NCBI GenBank assembly: GCA_963764215.1
Contig: CAVXRS010000005.1
Coordinates: 496,001 to 560,000 of the forward strand
Reading direction: 5' to 3'
From: JAFDWI01 sp963764215
GTDB taxonomy: Bacteria; Actinomycetota; Acidimicrobiia; Acidimicrobiales; Iamiaceae
DNA: 64,000 nt
Each line of letters opens with the position of its first letter. Position 1 is the stretch's first letter. The notes below the pieces were generated by a model. It saw only the letters and a list, made by a program, of their open reading frames with translations, was not told where the DNA came from and did no database searches. Positions 1 to 9,440 of the stretch are shown one piece after another. Made by a program: the position numbers and the translations under genes.

Positions 1-399
1 GGCCGATTCGCGCCGGACGCGATCTCCGGTGCGAGGTGCCCGAAGGGCGTGCGCTTCTCCAGTGGCACCCACTTCCAATGTGTGCTCGACGTCGAGGGAG
101 TCCGGGTCCCCGTCCGGGTCGAGGTGACCAACGCGAAGGGACGTATCACGTTCGCACCGATCCATGGGGTGGTGGTCACCCGGGCCGTCGAGAACGACCT
201 GACTCGTCGTATGCACGATGTCTACGACGAACCGAACGACAAGGCCGACGTGAAGGTGAGCTGTCCCGGCGCGCAGATCCGGTTGCTCGACGTGGGGGCG
301 CACTTCGACTGCACGGTGCAGGCGGGCGACGGTCGATTCACCGAGCGCGTCACCGTGTCGGACCGGGCGGGGAACGTGACCTACCGCGCCCTGCAGTGA
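1..399 (+). CDS. DUF4333-type protein, 5' end missing
   Basis: The reading frame is open from base 1, so the start lies outside the window. The visible 132 residues hold two similar halves, each with a Cys-Pro pair, a stretch ending in FxC (HFQC, HFDC) and an R/G-N-V/I-T-Y/F strand. This is the pattern of the DUF4333 domain found in actinobacterial secreted or lipoproteins. No catalytic residue is recognisable and the role is unknown. The next gene, a ferredoxin, starts 107 bp later and has its own ribosome-binding site, so the two need not share a function. Confidence 0.6.
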   Translation, partial: GRFAPDAISGARCPKGVRFSSGTHFQCVLDVEGVRVPVRVEVTNAKGRITFAPIHGVVVTRAVENDLTRRMHDVYDEPNDKADVKVSCPGAQIRLLDVGAHFDCTVQAGDGRFTERVTVSDRAGNVTYRALQ

Positions 400-505
400 C
401 CGCTCCATGTGCCACACCGGTGGCCGAACGCGCTACCGTCGCTGCGAGGAGAACACGTGCCATTCGCATCGTCGACCCGAGGTGCGACGAGATGAGGAGA
501 TCCCG

Positions 506-700
506 ATGAAGGTGGTTGTCGACTACGACCTCTGCGAGTCCAACGCGATCTGCATGAGCATCGAACCCACCGTTTTCGAAGTCCGCGACGATGACATGCT
601 CTACGTCCTCGACGAACACCCAGACGAGTCGAAGCGTGACAAGATCGACGAAGCCGTACGTCGCTGTCCGAAGCAGGCCATCTCCGTCGTCGAGGACTGA
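506..700 (+). CDS. Small ferredoxin (3Fe-4S type)
   Basis: A 64-residue ferredoxin of the single-cluster type that feeds electrons to cytochromes P450 and related oxygenases. The N-terminal DLC-x5-C and the C-terminal CP-x3-I supply three cysteines. The middle position of a 4Fe-4S motif is not a cysteine, which suggests a 3Fe-4S cluster. ATG 506 was chosen because GAGGAG lies 8 nt upstream and the product then has the usual length. Its stop codon overlaps the next gene, an FAD ferredoxin reductase, giving an electron-transfer pair. No P450 or oxygenase is adjacent. Confidence 0.85.
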   Translation: MKVVVDYDLCESNAICMSIEPTVFEVRDDDMLYVLDEHPDESKRDKIDEAVRRCPKQAISVVED

Positions 701-1914
701 ACCTGGACACGATCGCGGTCGTCGGTGCTTCGACGGCCGGACTGGCGGCTGCCGGCGCGCTGCGTCATCAGGGGTTCGCCGGTCGACTCGTCCTCATCGG
801 CGACGAACCGCACCGACCCTATGACCGCCCGCCGCTGACCAAGCAGTACCTGTCAGGGGCGTGGGATGCGGATCGGTTGGCGCTGCCCGGGGCCGACGCC
901 CCCGACCTCGACGCCGAGTGGGTCCTCGACACGGCGGCCACGAGCCTCGACGTCTCCACACGCGCGATCGGCCTCGCCGACGGGTCCAGCCTGGTCGCCG
1001 ACGGCATCGTGCTCGCCTGCGGGGCGACGCCACGACGACTTCCCGGCACCGAAGGCGTCGACGGCATCTTCACGGTGCGCACCCTGGAGGATGCGACGCG
1101 GCTCCGCGCGGCGTTCTCGGCCGCTCCCGATCGGGTCGTCGTCGTGGGCGCCGGATTCATCGGCGCGGAGATCGCGGCGACGGCCCGGAGCCTGGACCTC
1201 GACGTCACCCTCGTCGAACCCCTCGAAGCGCCACTGGCCCGCGTGCTCGGTGGCGTCGTCGGCGCGGTCTTCGCCGACCTGCACCGCGACCACGGCGTTG
1301 ACGTGCGGCTCGGGGTCGGGGTCGAACGGGTCGAGACCGACGACGCGGGCCGGGCCTCGTCGGTCACGCTCACCGACGGCACGCGGGTCGCAGCGTCGAT
1401 CGTCGTGATCGGGATCGGGGTGACACCGAACACCGGCTGGCTCACCGGGTCGGGGTTGACCCTCGACGACGGAGTGGGCTGCGACGCCACGTGTACCGCG
1501 GCTCCGGGCATCGTGGCCGCGGGTGACGTCGCCCGTTGGCCGAACCCGACCTTCGGCGACAAACCGATGCGCGTCGAGCACTGGGACCACGCGTTCGGTC
1601 AGGCAGAACACGCGGCGGCATCGCTTCTTGCCGGCGAGCAGGCCGAGCCGTTCTCCACGGTGCCCTGGTTCTGGTCGGATCAGTACGACCGCAAGGTGCA
1701 GCTCGCCGGGCGCGTGAATGGGGCCGACGAGATGCTCGTGGTCGAAGGCAGCCTGGCCGAACGGCGGTTCGTGGCCCTCTACGGGCGTGCGGGACGCCTG
1801 GTCGGGGTGCTCGGCATGAACCGGCCCCGCCATGTCGTCATGCTCCGCCCCCGGATTCTCGAGCACGTCGGCCTCGCCGAAGCCGTGGACGCTTTCAGCT
1901 CGTCGTCCAGTTGA
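697..1914 (+). CDS. FAD-dependent NAD(P)H ferredoxin reductase
   Basis: About 405 residues. It moves electrons from NAD(P)H through FAD to the ferredoxin encoded just upstream. The N-terminus has the FAD-binding VVGASTAGL, then GDEPHRPYDRPPLTKQ. A second Rossmann motif for NAD(P)H, VVVGAGFIGAE, sits near residue 147, and AAGDVARW near residue 270 closes the FAD site. No ATG, GTG or TTG is in frame between the upstream stop at 637 and the FAD motif. The first ordinary start, TTG 877, would delete the FAD site. CTG 697 overlaps the ferredoxin stop as CTGA; CTG 703 is the alternative. The 3' end overlaps the convergent phosphoesterase by 20 bp. Confidence 0.85.
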   Translation: MNLDTIAVVGASTAGLAAAGALRHQGFAGRLVLIGDEPHRPYDRPPLTKQYLSGAWDADRLALPGADAPDLDAEWVLDTAATSLDVSTRAIGLADGSSLVADGIVLACGATPRRLPGTEGVDGIFTVRTLEDATRLRAAFSAAPDRVVVVGAGFIGAEIAATARSLDLDVTLVEPLEAPLARVLGGVVGAVFADLHRDHGVDVRLGVGVERVETDDAGRASSVTLTDGTRVAASIVVIGIGVTPNTGWLTGSGLTLDDGVGCDATCTAAPGIVAAGDVARWPNPTFGDKPMRVEHWDHAFGQAEHAAASLLAGEQAEPFSTVPWFWSDQYDRKVQLAGRVNGADEMLVVEGSLAERRFVALYGRAGRLVGVLGMNRPRHVVMLRPRILEHVGLAEAVDAFSSSSS

Positions 1915-3208
1915 CGCTCACGCACCGCTTGGCGAGCGTCGAGGGGGTCCAGTAGCGGTACATGCCGACGAGGGCGTCGCCGGTCCGTTCGGTCCAGGAG
2001 ATGACCGACGGCTCGGCGATCCGGCGGATGACCTGGCGCATGCCGCCTTCATGGAAGACATAGCCCGCCCAGACCCCCGGGTAGTCCTTGGCGGATCCCA
2101 CACAGGTGTACACGATCGGGCCGTGGCGTCGGAGCCGGTTGCGATGCACGTGCCCGCTGGTGACCATGGTCGCGGGGTGGACCGCGGCCATGCGCTCGAG
2201 CACCCGGTTCGACTCGTCTCCCGGTACACCGACCGGCCAGGAACCGACCGCCTGTCCGGCGCGCAGGTGGTGGTGCAGCGCCACCAGGCTGCCCCCCGAT
2301 GCCGTGCGCAACAGCTCGATCAGGTCGTCGGCGACCGGGTCGAGCTGCCCACGCTCGCGGTCCGGAATCGTCGAGTTGACCAGCACCACCGACGCACCTC
2401 CGAGGTCCACCGCGTCGATCCGGTCGGTGTAGGTGATCGATGACGTCGCCAACGCCTCGGCCGGTTCGATCGAACGGCGGCGCTTCACCTCGTGGTTGCC
2501 GGCGATGAGATGGACGGGCACGGATGCCTGCTCCAGGACGTCGATGATCGCGTTCCAGTGTCCGGGGTGGGACTGGTCGACGATGTCGCCCTTGCAGATC
2601 AGATGCTGTGCTCCCCACGCGGCCGACTCGGCGATCGCGGCACATGCGGCGCGGAGCGAGTGGCCATCCTGATCGGGAGTGGAGACCGGCTCACCGATCG
2701 TGTGGAGGAAGCCGAAGGTGGTCTCACCGACATGGAGGTCGCTCACCGTGGCGACGCGGGCGATCTCCTCGCCAGGGGGTGGATTGGGAGTGGTCACGCT
2801 CAACTCGATCGCCCCCGACCCGTCACGGCCGCGGGGTACGCCCTCGCCGGTGATGCTGATCTTCGTGGTCCGACCGGCGGGTAGGCCCTCGAGCGTGATC
2901 GCTCCCGGTCCGCCGGTAGCGGTCACCACGCGGTGGGTGTCCGCGCCGCGGAACTCGATGGGTCCGGGGCCGAGCACGGCCCAGTCGATCTGCACCGCGG
3001 TCGGTTCCACGGCGAACACCCGCACCCGACGGGCCCAGGGGCCCTCGCCGGAGCGGGTGCGATGGCGCCAGTCGGCGAGCGTCGGAAAGTGGCCGGGACC
3101 GAGCAGCGCGTGGGCGCTCTTGCGCAGACCGCCGGACCGCCCACTCGGGAGTCGGAGCGGAGTGCGGGTGCTCCCGACGGGTCGCCCTCCGGTTCCCATT
3201 CCGGTCAC
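1895..3208 (-). CDS. Calcineurin-like metallophosphoesterase
   Basis: About 437 residues. The N-terminal half looks like an Fn3-type beta domain (VRVFAVEPTAVQIDWAVLGPG). The C-terminal half is a calcineurin-like phosphoesterase with the metal motifs SDLHVGE, KGDIVD, GNHE and TSGHVHRN. The substrate is unknown. The frame is continuous with the upstream M1 aminopeptidase. I place the start at GTG 3208 because a TGA in the neighbouring frame (3205-3207) would make a GTGA stop/start overlap once one extra base in the peptidase tail is removed. ATG 3199 is the alternative. It is convergent with the reductase gene. Confidence 0.75.
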   Translation of the reverse strand: MTGMGTGGRPVGSTRTPLRLPSGRSGGLRKSAHALLGPGHFPTLADWRHRTRSGEGPWARRVRVFAVEPTAVQIDWAVLGPGPIEFRGADTHRVVTATGGPGAITLEGLPAGRTTKISITGEGVPRGRDGSGAIELSVTTPNPPPGEEIARVATVSDLHVGETTFGFLHTIGEPVSTPDQDGHSLRAACAAIAESAAWGAQHLICKGDIVDQSHPGHWNAIIDVLEQASVPVHLIAGNHEVKRRRSIEPAEALATSSITYTDRIDAVDLGGASVVLVNSTIPDRERGQLDPVADDLIELLRTASGGSLVALHHHLRAGQAVGSWPVGVPGDESNRVLERMAAVHPATMVTSGHVHRNRLRRHGPIVYTCVGSAKDYPGVWAGYVFHEGGMRQVIRRIAEPSVISWTERTGDALVGMYRYWTPSTLAKRCVSVNWTTS

Positions 3209-5793
3209 GTCGGCGGAGATGGCCGTAGCCAACCCGGGGCGCGTCCGCTCGGCGAGACCGACCGTGACCTGCATCCGTTCGATGTGCTGGGCGAAAGCCT
3301 TGGCCGCCTGAGGAACCGAGTGGGACTTCAGGAATGCGGCGACCCGGTCGGAGAGAGCCGGATCGGTGATCGTGCGCACTCCGGTCACCATGCGGGAGAT
3401 CGCATTGGTCGGGAGGCGCTCGTTCAACGTCTCCCAATGCTGCTCGGTGAACGTCCAAGCCGCTCCGACGTTGTCCCGGTTGGTGAGGCTCCGATTCAGC
3501 AGGCCGCCGACGTCCTGGGTGCGCACGTCACCACCGAGGAGCATGTCCAGGAATCGGTCGAAGCGTGTCCCGTCGCGCACGTCGGCCAGTGCCCCGAGAT
3601 AACGAAGCGTGTCCTGAGGGGTCGTCGCCGCCTGGGACGCGGCGAGAAATCGATCGAAACCGGCATCGTCGAGGTCGACGGCGACGACGTGGACGGCCGC
3701 GTCGATGAGCGAGGGGTCATCGCCCTCCGCGGGTGCGCCGTGCAGCGTCCGCTCGACGATGGCGGTTGCCTGCTCGAGGACCTCCGTGTCGTTGCCGTAG
3801 CGTCCCAGCGCCTCGAACGCGGTGGCCCTCAGGTTGGTGGTCGCCTCGGGTTCGCCCGGTTCCGCGGTCGCACCGAGCCGGTCGAGCAGGGGTCGGACGG
3901 TGTCGCGGACCAGGACGGCCACCGCCTCCGAAGCCGTGTCGTCGCCCTTTGCGAGGCGGTGCAGGTTCGCCAGCACCCCGGCGATGCGCCGCCACACCGA
4001 CAGATCGTCGTCGCCCGACAACGCCCGGACCACCGAGATGACCGCACCCAGCTCGGCAGTGCCGCCGAGCACCGCGGCCCAGGTGTCATCGAGGAAGGTG
4101 TAGCGCTCGGTGGCATCCATCGCATCGAGCGCCGAGGACGCGAGCGCCTCGTGCAGTTCGGGGGCGTAGCTGGTGCGGAAGAATCCGGCGGCGCCACGGT
4201 TGACGATCACCCAGGCGCAGTCGTCCGACAGCTCGACGACGGTCTCGACGTCGTCGAGCAGGACGTTCTCCTCGGCCAGGTTGCCGTGCCGATCGGCCCA
4301 GCGCAGTGGAAGGGGCACCGCCCAGGTCGTGTCGGATCGTCCGGGAGGTAGCGCGCGATGGCTTGTCCAAGCACGATCGTGTTCGGCGCGTCGCCGCGCC
4401 GGACCGACACCACCGGATGGCCGGCCTGGAAGATCCAGCTCTCCGCGATACGGCGGACGGGAGCGTCGGTGGCGGTCTCGAGAGCCTCCCAGAGGTCGCC
4501 GGTCTCGGTGTTGCGGTAGGCATGGGTCGACAGGTAGCGCCGAATCCCTCGTCGGAACGAGTCGGGGCCCAGGTACTGCTCGAGCATCCGCAGGACGGAA
4601 GCGCCCTTCTCGTAGGTGAGGATGTCGAACATGCCCTCGGCGTCGGCCGGGGAGACGACCGGGAACTCGATCGGCCGGGTGGCGGCCAGCGCGTCGGTGT
4701 CGAACGCCGCGGAACGACTCAGCGCGAAGGTCGACCAGCGCTTCCAGTCGGGACGGTAACGGTCGACGGCGAACATCTCCATGAAGGTGGCGAACGCCTC
4801 GTTCAACCAGATGCCGTTCCACCACCGCATGGTCACGAGATCCCCGAACCACATGTGGGCCAACTCGTGGGCGACGACGTCGGCGACCCGTTCGAGCTCG
4901 GGCTGGGTCGAGGACTGCTCGTCGACCAGGAGGGCGGTCTCGCGGAAGGTGATGCACCCCAGGTTCTCCATCGCGCCGAAGGCGAAGTCGGGGATCGCGA
5001 CCAGATCGACCTTGTCGCCCGGGTAGGCGATGCCGTAGTAGTCGGTGAAGGTCCGCAGCGCCGACGCGCCGATGTCCAACGCGAAGTCGGTCAGGTGTGC
5101 CTTTCCCAGAGGGTGCACGACCCGGAGTGGAACGCCGTCGACGTCGGTCGCCTCGGTGGCCTCGAGCGGGCCGACCACGAAGGCCACCAGGTAGGTCGAC
5201 ATCTCCATCGTTTCGGCGAAGCGGACCCGGACCTTGCCTTCGGGGGCCGGGGTGCGTTCGATCTCGGCCGCGTTCGAGATGGCGAGGAGGTCGTCGGGGA
5301 CCACCAGGGTGATGGCGAACACCGCCTTGAAGTCGGGTTCGTCGAAACAGGGAAATGCCCGGCGCGCGTCGGTCGATTCGAACTGGGTGGTCGCAAGGGT
5401 CCGCTCGGTTCCTGATTCGTCCACGAAGGTCGAGCGGTAGAAGCCACGCAGTTTGTCGTTGAGGATGCCGCCGAAGGAGAACGACAGGGTCGCCGGTCCG
5501 GCCGGTGCCGGTTCGTCGGTCGGCGTGCAGATCAGCCGTTCCGTCTCGGCGTCCGTCTCGGTGGCGAGTTCGGCGGTGGTCCCGTCGGTGTAGGTCACCG
5601 TGGCCCGGTCGATCGTCAGCTCGGCGGCGTTCAGCACGATCTGGTCGAGCGGTTCGGTGAGATCGACCTCGATGTCCAGCGAGCCGGTGAAGGCAGATCC
5701 CGCGAGATCCGGTTCCAGCACCAGGTCGTACCGACTGGGCACCACGGTGCGTGGAAGACGGTACTGGTCGGGAGAACCGGACTGATCGGGCAC
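3205..5793 (-). CDS. M1-family aminopeptidase (frame broken)
   Basis: Zinc aminopeptidase of the PepN/ERAP type, cytosolic, removing N-terminal residues from peptides. It shows the exopeptidase motif GAMEN and the zinc motif HELAHMW with NEAF 18 residues later, followed by a helical ERAP1-like C-terminal domain. GTG 5793 is preceded by a perfect AGGAGG. The frame changes near 4330-4345, between ARYLPDD and TTWAVPLPL, and the tail then runs without a stop into the phosphoesterase. Two extra bases near 4335 plus one near 3220 would restore an 861-residue protein ending at the TGA at 3205-3207. I read this as sequence error, not a true fusion. Confidence 0.85.
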
Positions 5794-5991
5794 GGAAGAC
5801 CTCCTGGCGATCCGAATGCGGGGTTGGTCCCGTGAGCGTACCGTCCGTGGAGCCTCACTCCGATGGCCCGGAGCGAAACCTACAGTTGGGTTACGCGCAT
5901 GCCGATTGCATGTAGATTGGCGCCGGCCAACCGAAACGCCCGACCATCCAGGCGACGCTCGGACCCCCACCGGGGAAGGGAGTTCTCCGAC

Positions 5992-7323
5992 ATGCGACGA
6001 CGACACTCCCGCGGTTCGGCCACGGCCGCGGTGGCATCTGCCGTCGCCGCGCTCCTGGTTTCGACGACGGCCGGTGCCGCCGAGCCGTCCCCGACGACGA
6101 CCGAAGCGCCGACGACCTCGGTGGCTCCGCCCACGACCGTCGCGCAGCCTCCGGCTCCCACGACCTCGAAACCCCGCTCGACCACCACCACGGTGCCCTC
6201 GACCTCGACGAGCGTCGCTCCCACGACGACGCTCGGGACGGCCGGCCCCGGTGACGGGCCGGTCGGCGGCTACGCCGCCACGCCGGCGCCACTGATCCCC
6301 TCTGCGAGCTCCGACCCGCTCTTCCACGCGGCGCTGACCGTCGACGACGATCTCCGCGCGCTCTCGCTCGCCAACGCTCAATACCGGAGATCGTCGGTGG
6401 CCGCACATCGGGCCGACGCGAAGGCCAAGGCCACCGGGCGGGTCGCGGCACAGGTGGACGACATCGATCGTCGGGCGGAGCGTCGACTCACCGAATCCCG
6501 GTCGATCCTCCGTGCGGCCGCGCTCCACGCCTACGCGGGCTACGGGGCCGATCAGGTCGGGGTCAGCACGCCGGAGGTCAGCCAGAGCCAGACGGTGCTT
6601 CCCTACCGGACCTACGTGCGGGTGACGATCGCCGATGCCACCCGCCATGTGGGCCACGCGCAATCGGATCACGACGGGGCCCACACCCGGGCACTGGCGG
6701 CACGGCACCGGGATCAGCTCGCCCGGGACGCGTCGGCTCGGGCGGAGCAGGCTCGGAAGAGCGCGAAGAAGGCCGTCGACGACGCGAAGAAGAAGCTTGC
6801 ACGGGACCGCAAGACGCTCGCCGACCAGATCGCCAACATGCCGGATCTCGCGCCCGGGACGCTCGACCGGCTGCCCGACGCCACCAAGCTTCCGCCGGGC
6901 GCGACCGGCGTGCAGAGCCCGGTCGGGACGATCGTCGTCCCCGCCAAGGCCGACCCGCGGTCGGTGGTGGCGCTGCAGTTCATCGTGGCCCAACTCGGCA
7001 AGCCCTACGTCTGGGGGGCCACCGGTCCCAATTCGTATGACTGTTCCGGGTTGATGCTGCGCGCGTTCCAAGCTGCGGGGGTGACCTCGATGCCCCGGGT
7101 GTCCCAGGCGCAACAGGTTTGGGCCACGCCGGTGGACGTCAAGGACATCCAGCCCGGCGACCTGGTGTTCTTCGGGCGACCCGCCTACCACGTCGGGGTC
7201 TACATCGGCGGTGGGCTGATGATCGACGCGCCCTACACGGGTTCCCACGTGCGGGTCGACCGGGTCTGGAGCAGCGTGAGCAGCTACGGACGTGCGATCT
7301 GGTCGTCGCCGCCTCCCGCGTAG
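5992..7323 (+). CDS. Secreted NlpC/P60 peptidoglycan hydrolase
   Basis: 443 residues. A signal peptide (about residues 1-30, ending AGAAE) is followed by a Thr/Pro-rich linker, then a long helical and probably coiled-coil region rich in Ala, Arg and Lys (about 110-290). The C-terminal NlpC/P60 domain has the catalytic Cys in SYDCSGL and the His in YHVGVYIGGG. This arrangement matches RipA-like D,L-endopeptidases that cut peptidoglycan stem peptides during cell separation. ATG 5992 follows a GGGAAGGGA Shine-Dalgarno. It is divergent from the M1 aminopeptidase. I found no convincing riboswitch in the 198-bp spacer. Confidence 0.88.
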   Translation: MRRRHSRGSATAAVASAVAALLVSTTAGAAEPSPTTTEAPTTSVAPPTTVAQPPAPTTSKPRSTTTTVPSTSTSVAPTTTLGTAGPGDGPVGGYAATPAPLIPSASSDPLFHAALTVDDDLRALSLANAQYRRSSVAAHRADAKAKATGRVAAQVDDIDRRAERRLTESRSILRAAALHAYAGYGADQVGVSTPEVSQSQTVLPYRTYVRVTIADATRHVGHAQSDHDGAHTRALAARHRDQLARDASARAEQARKSAKKAVDDAKKKLARDRKTLADQIANMPDLAPGTLDRLPDATKLPPGATGVQSPVGTIVVPAKADPRSVVALQFIVAQLGKPYVWGATGPNSYDCSGLMLRAFQAAGVTSMPRVSQAQQVWATPVDVKDIQPGDLVFFGRPAYHVGVYIGGGLMIDAPYTGSHVRVDRVWSSVSSYGRAIWSSPPPA

Positions 7324-7458
7324 CCACCTCGTCGCTCCGATGGCCATCGGGTACGACGAGAGCTCGGTGCACGTTCGACCAAGGCACGGCACCGGAATGC
7401 CGAGTCGGTAGGCTGCGTGATCGACATCCCGATGCGGCGCTGGGCGAGGAGGACGGCC

Positions 7459-8381
7459 ATGCAGCACGATGGACGAATCGGCCTCGCCGAAGTAGCCGAG
7501 CAATTGGATGTGCACTACATGACGGTGTACCGCTACGTGCGCACCGGGGCGCTGAGAGCCGAACAGCGAGACGGCCGCTGGTACGTGGAGCCGTCGGAGA
7601 TCCAACGGTTCGCGGCTGCGCGCGGCAGCTTCGGCCCGAACGTCCGGCCGGCCGCGGAGAAACGGGGTCCGGAACGTTGTTGCACCCCTCGACCCCGAAT
7701 GTGCGTCGGCGTTGGCCGCACGGCTCGTCGAGGGCGACCAGTTGGGTTCGTGGCACATCGTCGAGGCTGCACTCTGCGCCGGCGCCGGCATCGGAGCGAT
7801 CAACGCCCGACTGGTGACCCCGGCGCTCTGTCCGGATCGGGGAGCAGTGGGCCGCCGGGGACATCGGGGTCGGGGATGAGCATCGGGCGACGGTGGTCGC
7901 GTTCCGGCTGATCGCGCAGCTCGGGCCCCACTTCACCACGAGAGGTCGGCGGCGCGGTACGGTGGTGCTCAGTGCGGCACCGGGCGACCGTCACGCGTTG
8001 CCGAGCGCGATCGTGGCCGATCTGTTGCGTGCCGAGAGCTTCGACGTGGTCGATCTCGGTGCCGACACCCCTGCCGAGGATCTGGTCGAGCTCGCGGGCC
8101 GACAGGATCGACTGGTCGCCGTCGGCGTGTGTGCGACGAGCCCCAGGGGCGAAGCCGAGGACCGGGGACTCACCGAGATGGTCGACGCGCTCCGGAACGT
8201 GACCGACTGCCCGGTGTTGCTCGGTGGGCGGACGATCACGGAATCGATCGTGGCGCGGGCCCAACCCGACGGATGGTCCCGAGATGCCGACGAGGCGGTG
8301 CAGTGGATTTGCCGACAGGCCCGTCCCGGGTCTGCCGCCTCGCCAGGATCCCCAGCACCCACTAGGGTTCGCCAACCATGA
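7459..8381 (+). CDS. CarH/LitR-like B12-binding regulator (frame broken)
   Basis: Residues 1-60 are an HTH_17/MerR-like helix-turn-helix (LAEVAEQLDVHYMTVYRYV). A helical B12 cap domain follows with W-x9-EH (tryptophan of QWAAG, then DEHRAT), the signature of the light-sensing CarH cap. The last part is a Rossmann cobalamin domain with GDRHALP, where the His would be the lower axial ligand; the usual Gly of DxHxxG is Pro here. Two extra bases, a T near 7680 and a C near 7832, break the frame; without them the product is 306 residues. ATG 7459 has AGGAGG 6 nt upstream. The end overlaps the kinase start as ATGA. Confidence 0.75.
8363..8368 (+). promoter_or_regulatory. -10 element of a possible leaderless promoter
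   Basis: TAGGGT ends 9 nt before the ATG of the PfkB kinase, and no Shine-Dalgarno lies between them. This is the spacing expected when transcription starts at or near the start codon. It lies inside the end of the upstream gene. No clear -35 is visible. Confidence 0.4.
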
Positions 8382-9382
8382 CGCAGCCCAGTGCATCCGA
8401 GGACCTCGACGTGGTCGCGATCGGCAGTGCCATCGTCGACGTGCTGGTCCGGATTCCCGAAACCTTCCTCGCCGACCACGACCTGGTCAAAGGGTCGATG
8501 GCGCTGGTCGATCTGGCGACGTCCGACGCGCTCTACGCCAACCTTCCGGCCGGTATCGAGATCTCGGGCGGCTCGGCCGCGAACACCGCGGCGGGGATCG
8601 GTTCGCTCGGTGGCCGGGTGGGATTCGTCGGCAAGGTCCGCGACGACCAGATCGGCGCCGTGTTCAGCCATGACATCTCCCACATCGGCGTCGAGTACAA
8701 CACGGCGCCGGCGATCGAGGGGCCGGCGTCGGCGCGCTGTCTGGTGATGATCACTCCCGACGCCGAGCGCACGATGTGCACCTATCTGGGCGCGGCGGGC
8801 ACACTTGCCTCCACCGACGTGGATCTCGATCAGATCCGCCGCTCGCAGCTCACCTACGCCGAGGGCTATCTCTGGGACGCGCCTTCGGCCAAGGAAGCGC
8901 TCGTGACGGCGTTCGAAGGGGCCCACGCCACCGACGGCCGGACCGCGTTCACCTTGTCGGATCCGTTCTGTGTCGACCGATTCCGAGGCGAGTTCCGCGA
9001 CCTGATCGACGAACAGGTCGACCTGGTGTTCGCGAACGAAGCCGAACTGTGCTCGTTGTTCGAGGTCGACGACTTCGATGCGGCGATCGACCAGGCACGG
9101 GAACGTCCGGCCATCTGGGCGGTGACGCGCAGCGAACTGGGGTCGGTGATCTGTTCCGACGGGAAACGCTTCGACATTCCCGCCGCGCCGGTGGATGCGG
9201 TCGTGGACACGACCGGAGCGGGTGACCTGTACGCCGCAGGGTTCCTCTACGGTTTCACGCACGGCCACTCGTTGCCCGAGTGCGCCCGTCTGGGCAGCCG
9301 GGCCGCGTCGGAGGTGATCAGCCACATCGGTGCCCGACCACAGATGCCGCTGTCGACGCCGGTGCCGGCCGCGACCGATTGA
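8378..9382 (+). CDS. PfkB-family kinase, adenosine-kinase-like
   Basis: 334 residues, phosphorylating a sugar or nucleoside with ATP. It has the N-terminal GSAIVDV strand, the substrate-binding glycine motif SGGSAANTAAG, and the PfkB signature DTTGAGDLYAAGFLYG with the catalytic Asp in TGAGD. Its length and the EISGGSAAN region resemble the adenosine-kinase branch, but the substrate is inferred. The ATG overlaps the stop of the B12 regulator by 4 bp, so the two may be coupled, and a TAGGGT -10 box allows independent leaderless transcription. Confidence 0.82.
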   Translation: MTQPSASEDLDVVAIGSAIVDVLVRIPETFLADHDLVKGSMALVDLATSDALYANLPAGIEISGGSAANTAAGIGSLGGRVGFVGKVRDDQIGAVFSHDISHIGVEYNTAPAIEGPASARCLVMITPDAERTMCTYLGAAGTLASTDVDLDQIRRSQLTYAEGYLWDAPSAKEALVTAFEGAHATDGRTAFTLSDPFCVDRFRGEFRDLIDEQVDLVFANEAELCSLFEVDDFDAAIDQARERPAIWAVTRSELGSVICSDGKRFDIPAAPVDAVVDTTGAGDLYAAGFLYGFTHGHSLPECARLGSRAASEVISHIGARPQMPLSTPVPAATD

Positions 9383-9440
9383 ACCCCGGGGTGCGCAGCG
9401 AGGTCGGGAACGGCCGGACCTTACGGGAGCCCCTCGAGCG

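Noticed and set aside
5794..5991. A possible c-di-AMP riboswitch before the NlpC/P60 gene.
   Set aside because: Such switches often precede these hydrolases, but I could not find the conserved paired elements or the typical GGGG-A cores in the spacer.
4207..7803. A minus-strand frame of about 1200 codons that continues upstream of the M1 gene through the NlpC/P60 gene.
   Set aside because: Only the part below 5793 has M1 motifs and a Shine-Dalgarno. The rest is the high-GC antisense shadow of the NlpC/P60 gene, Arg- and Gly-rich without domain pattern.
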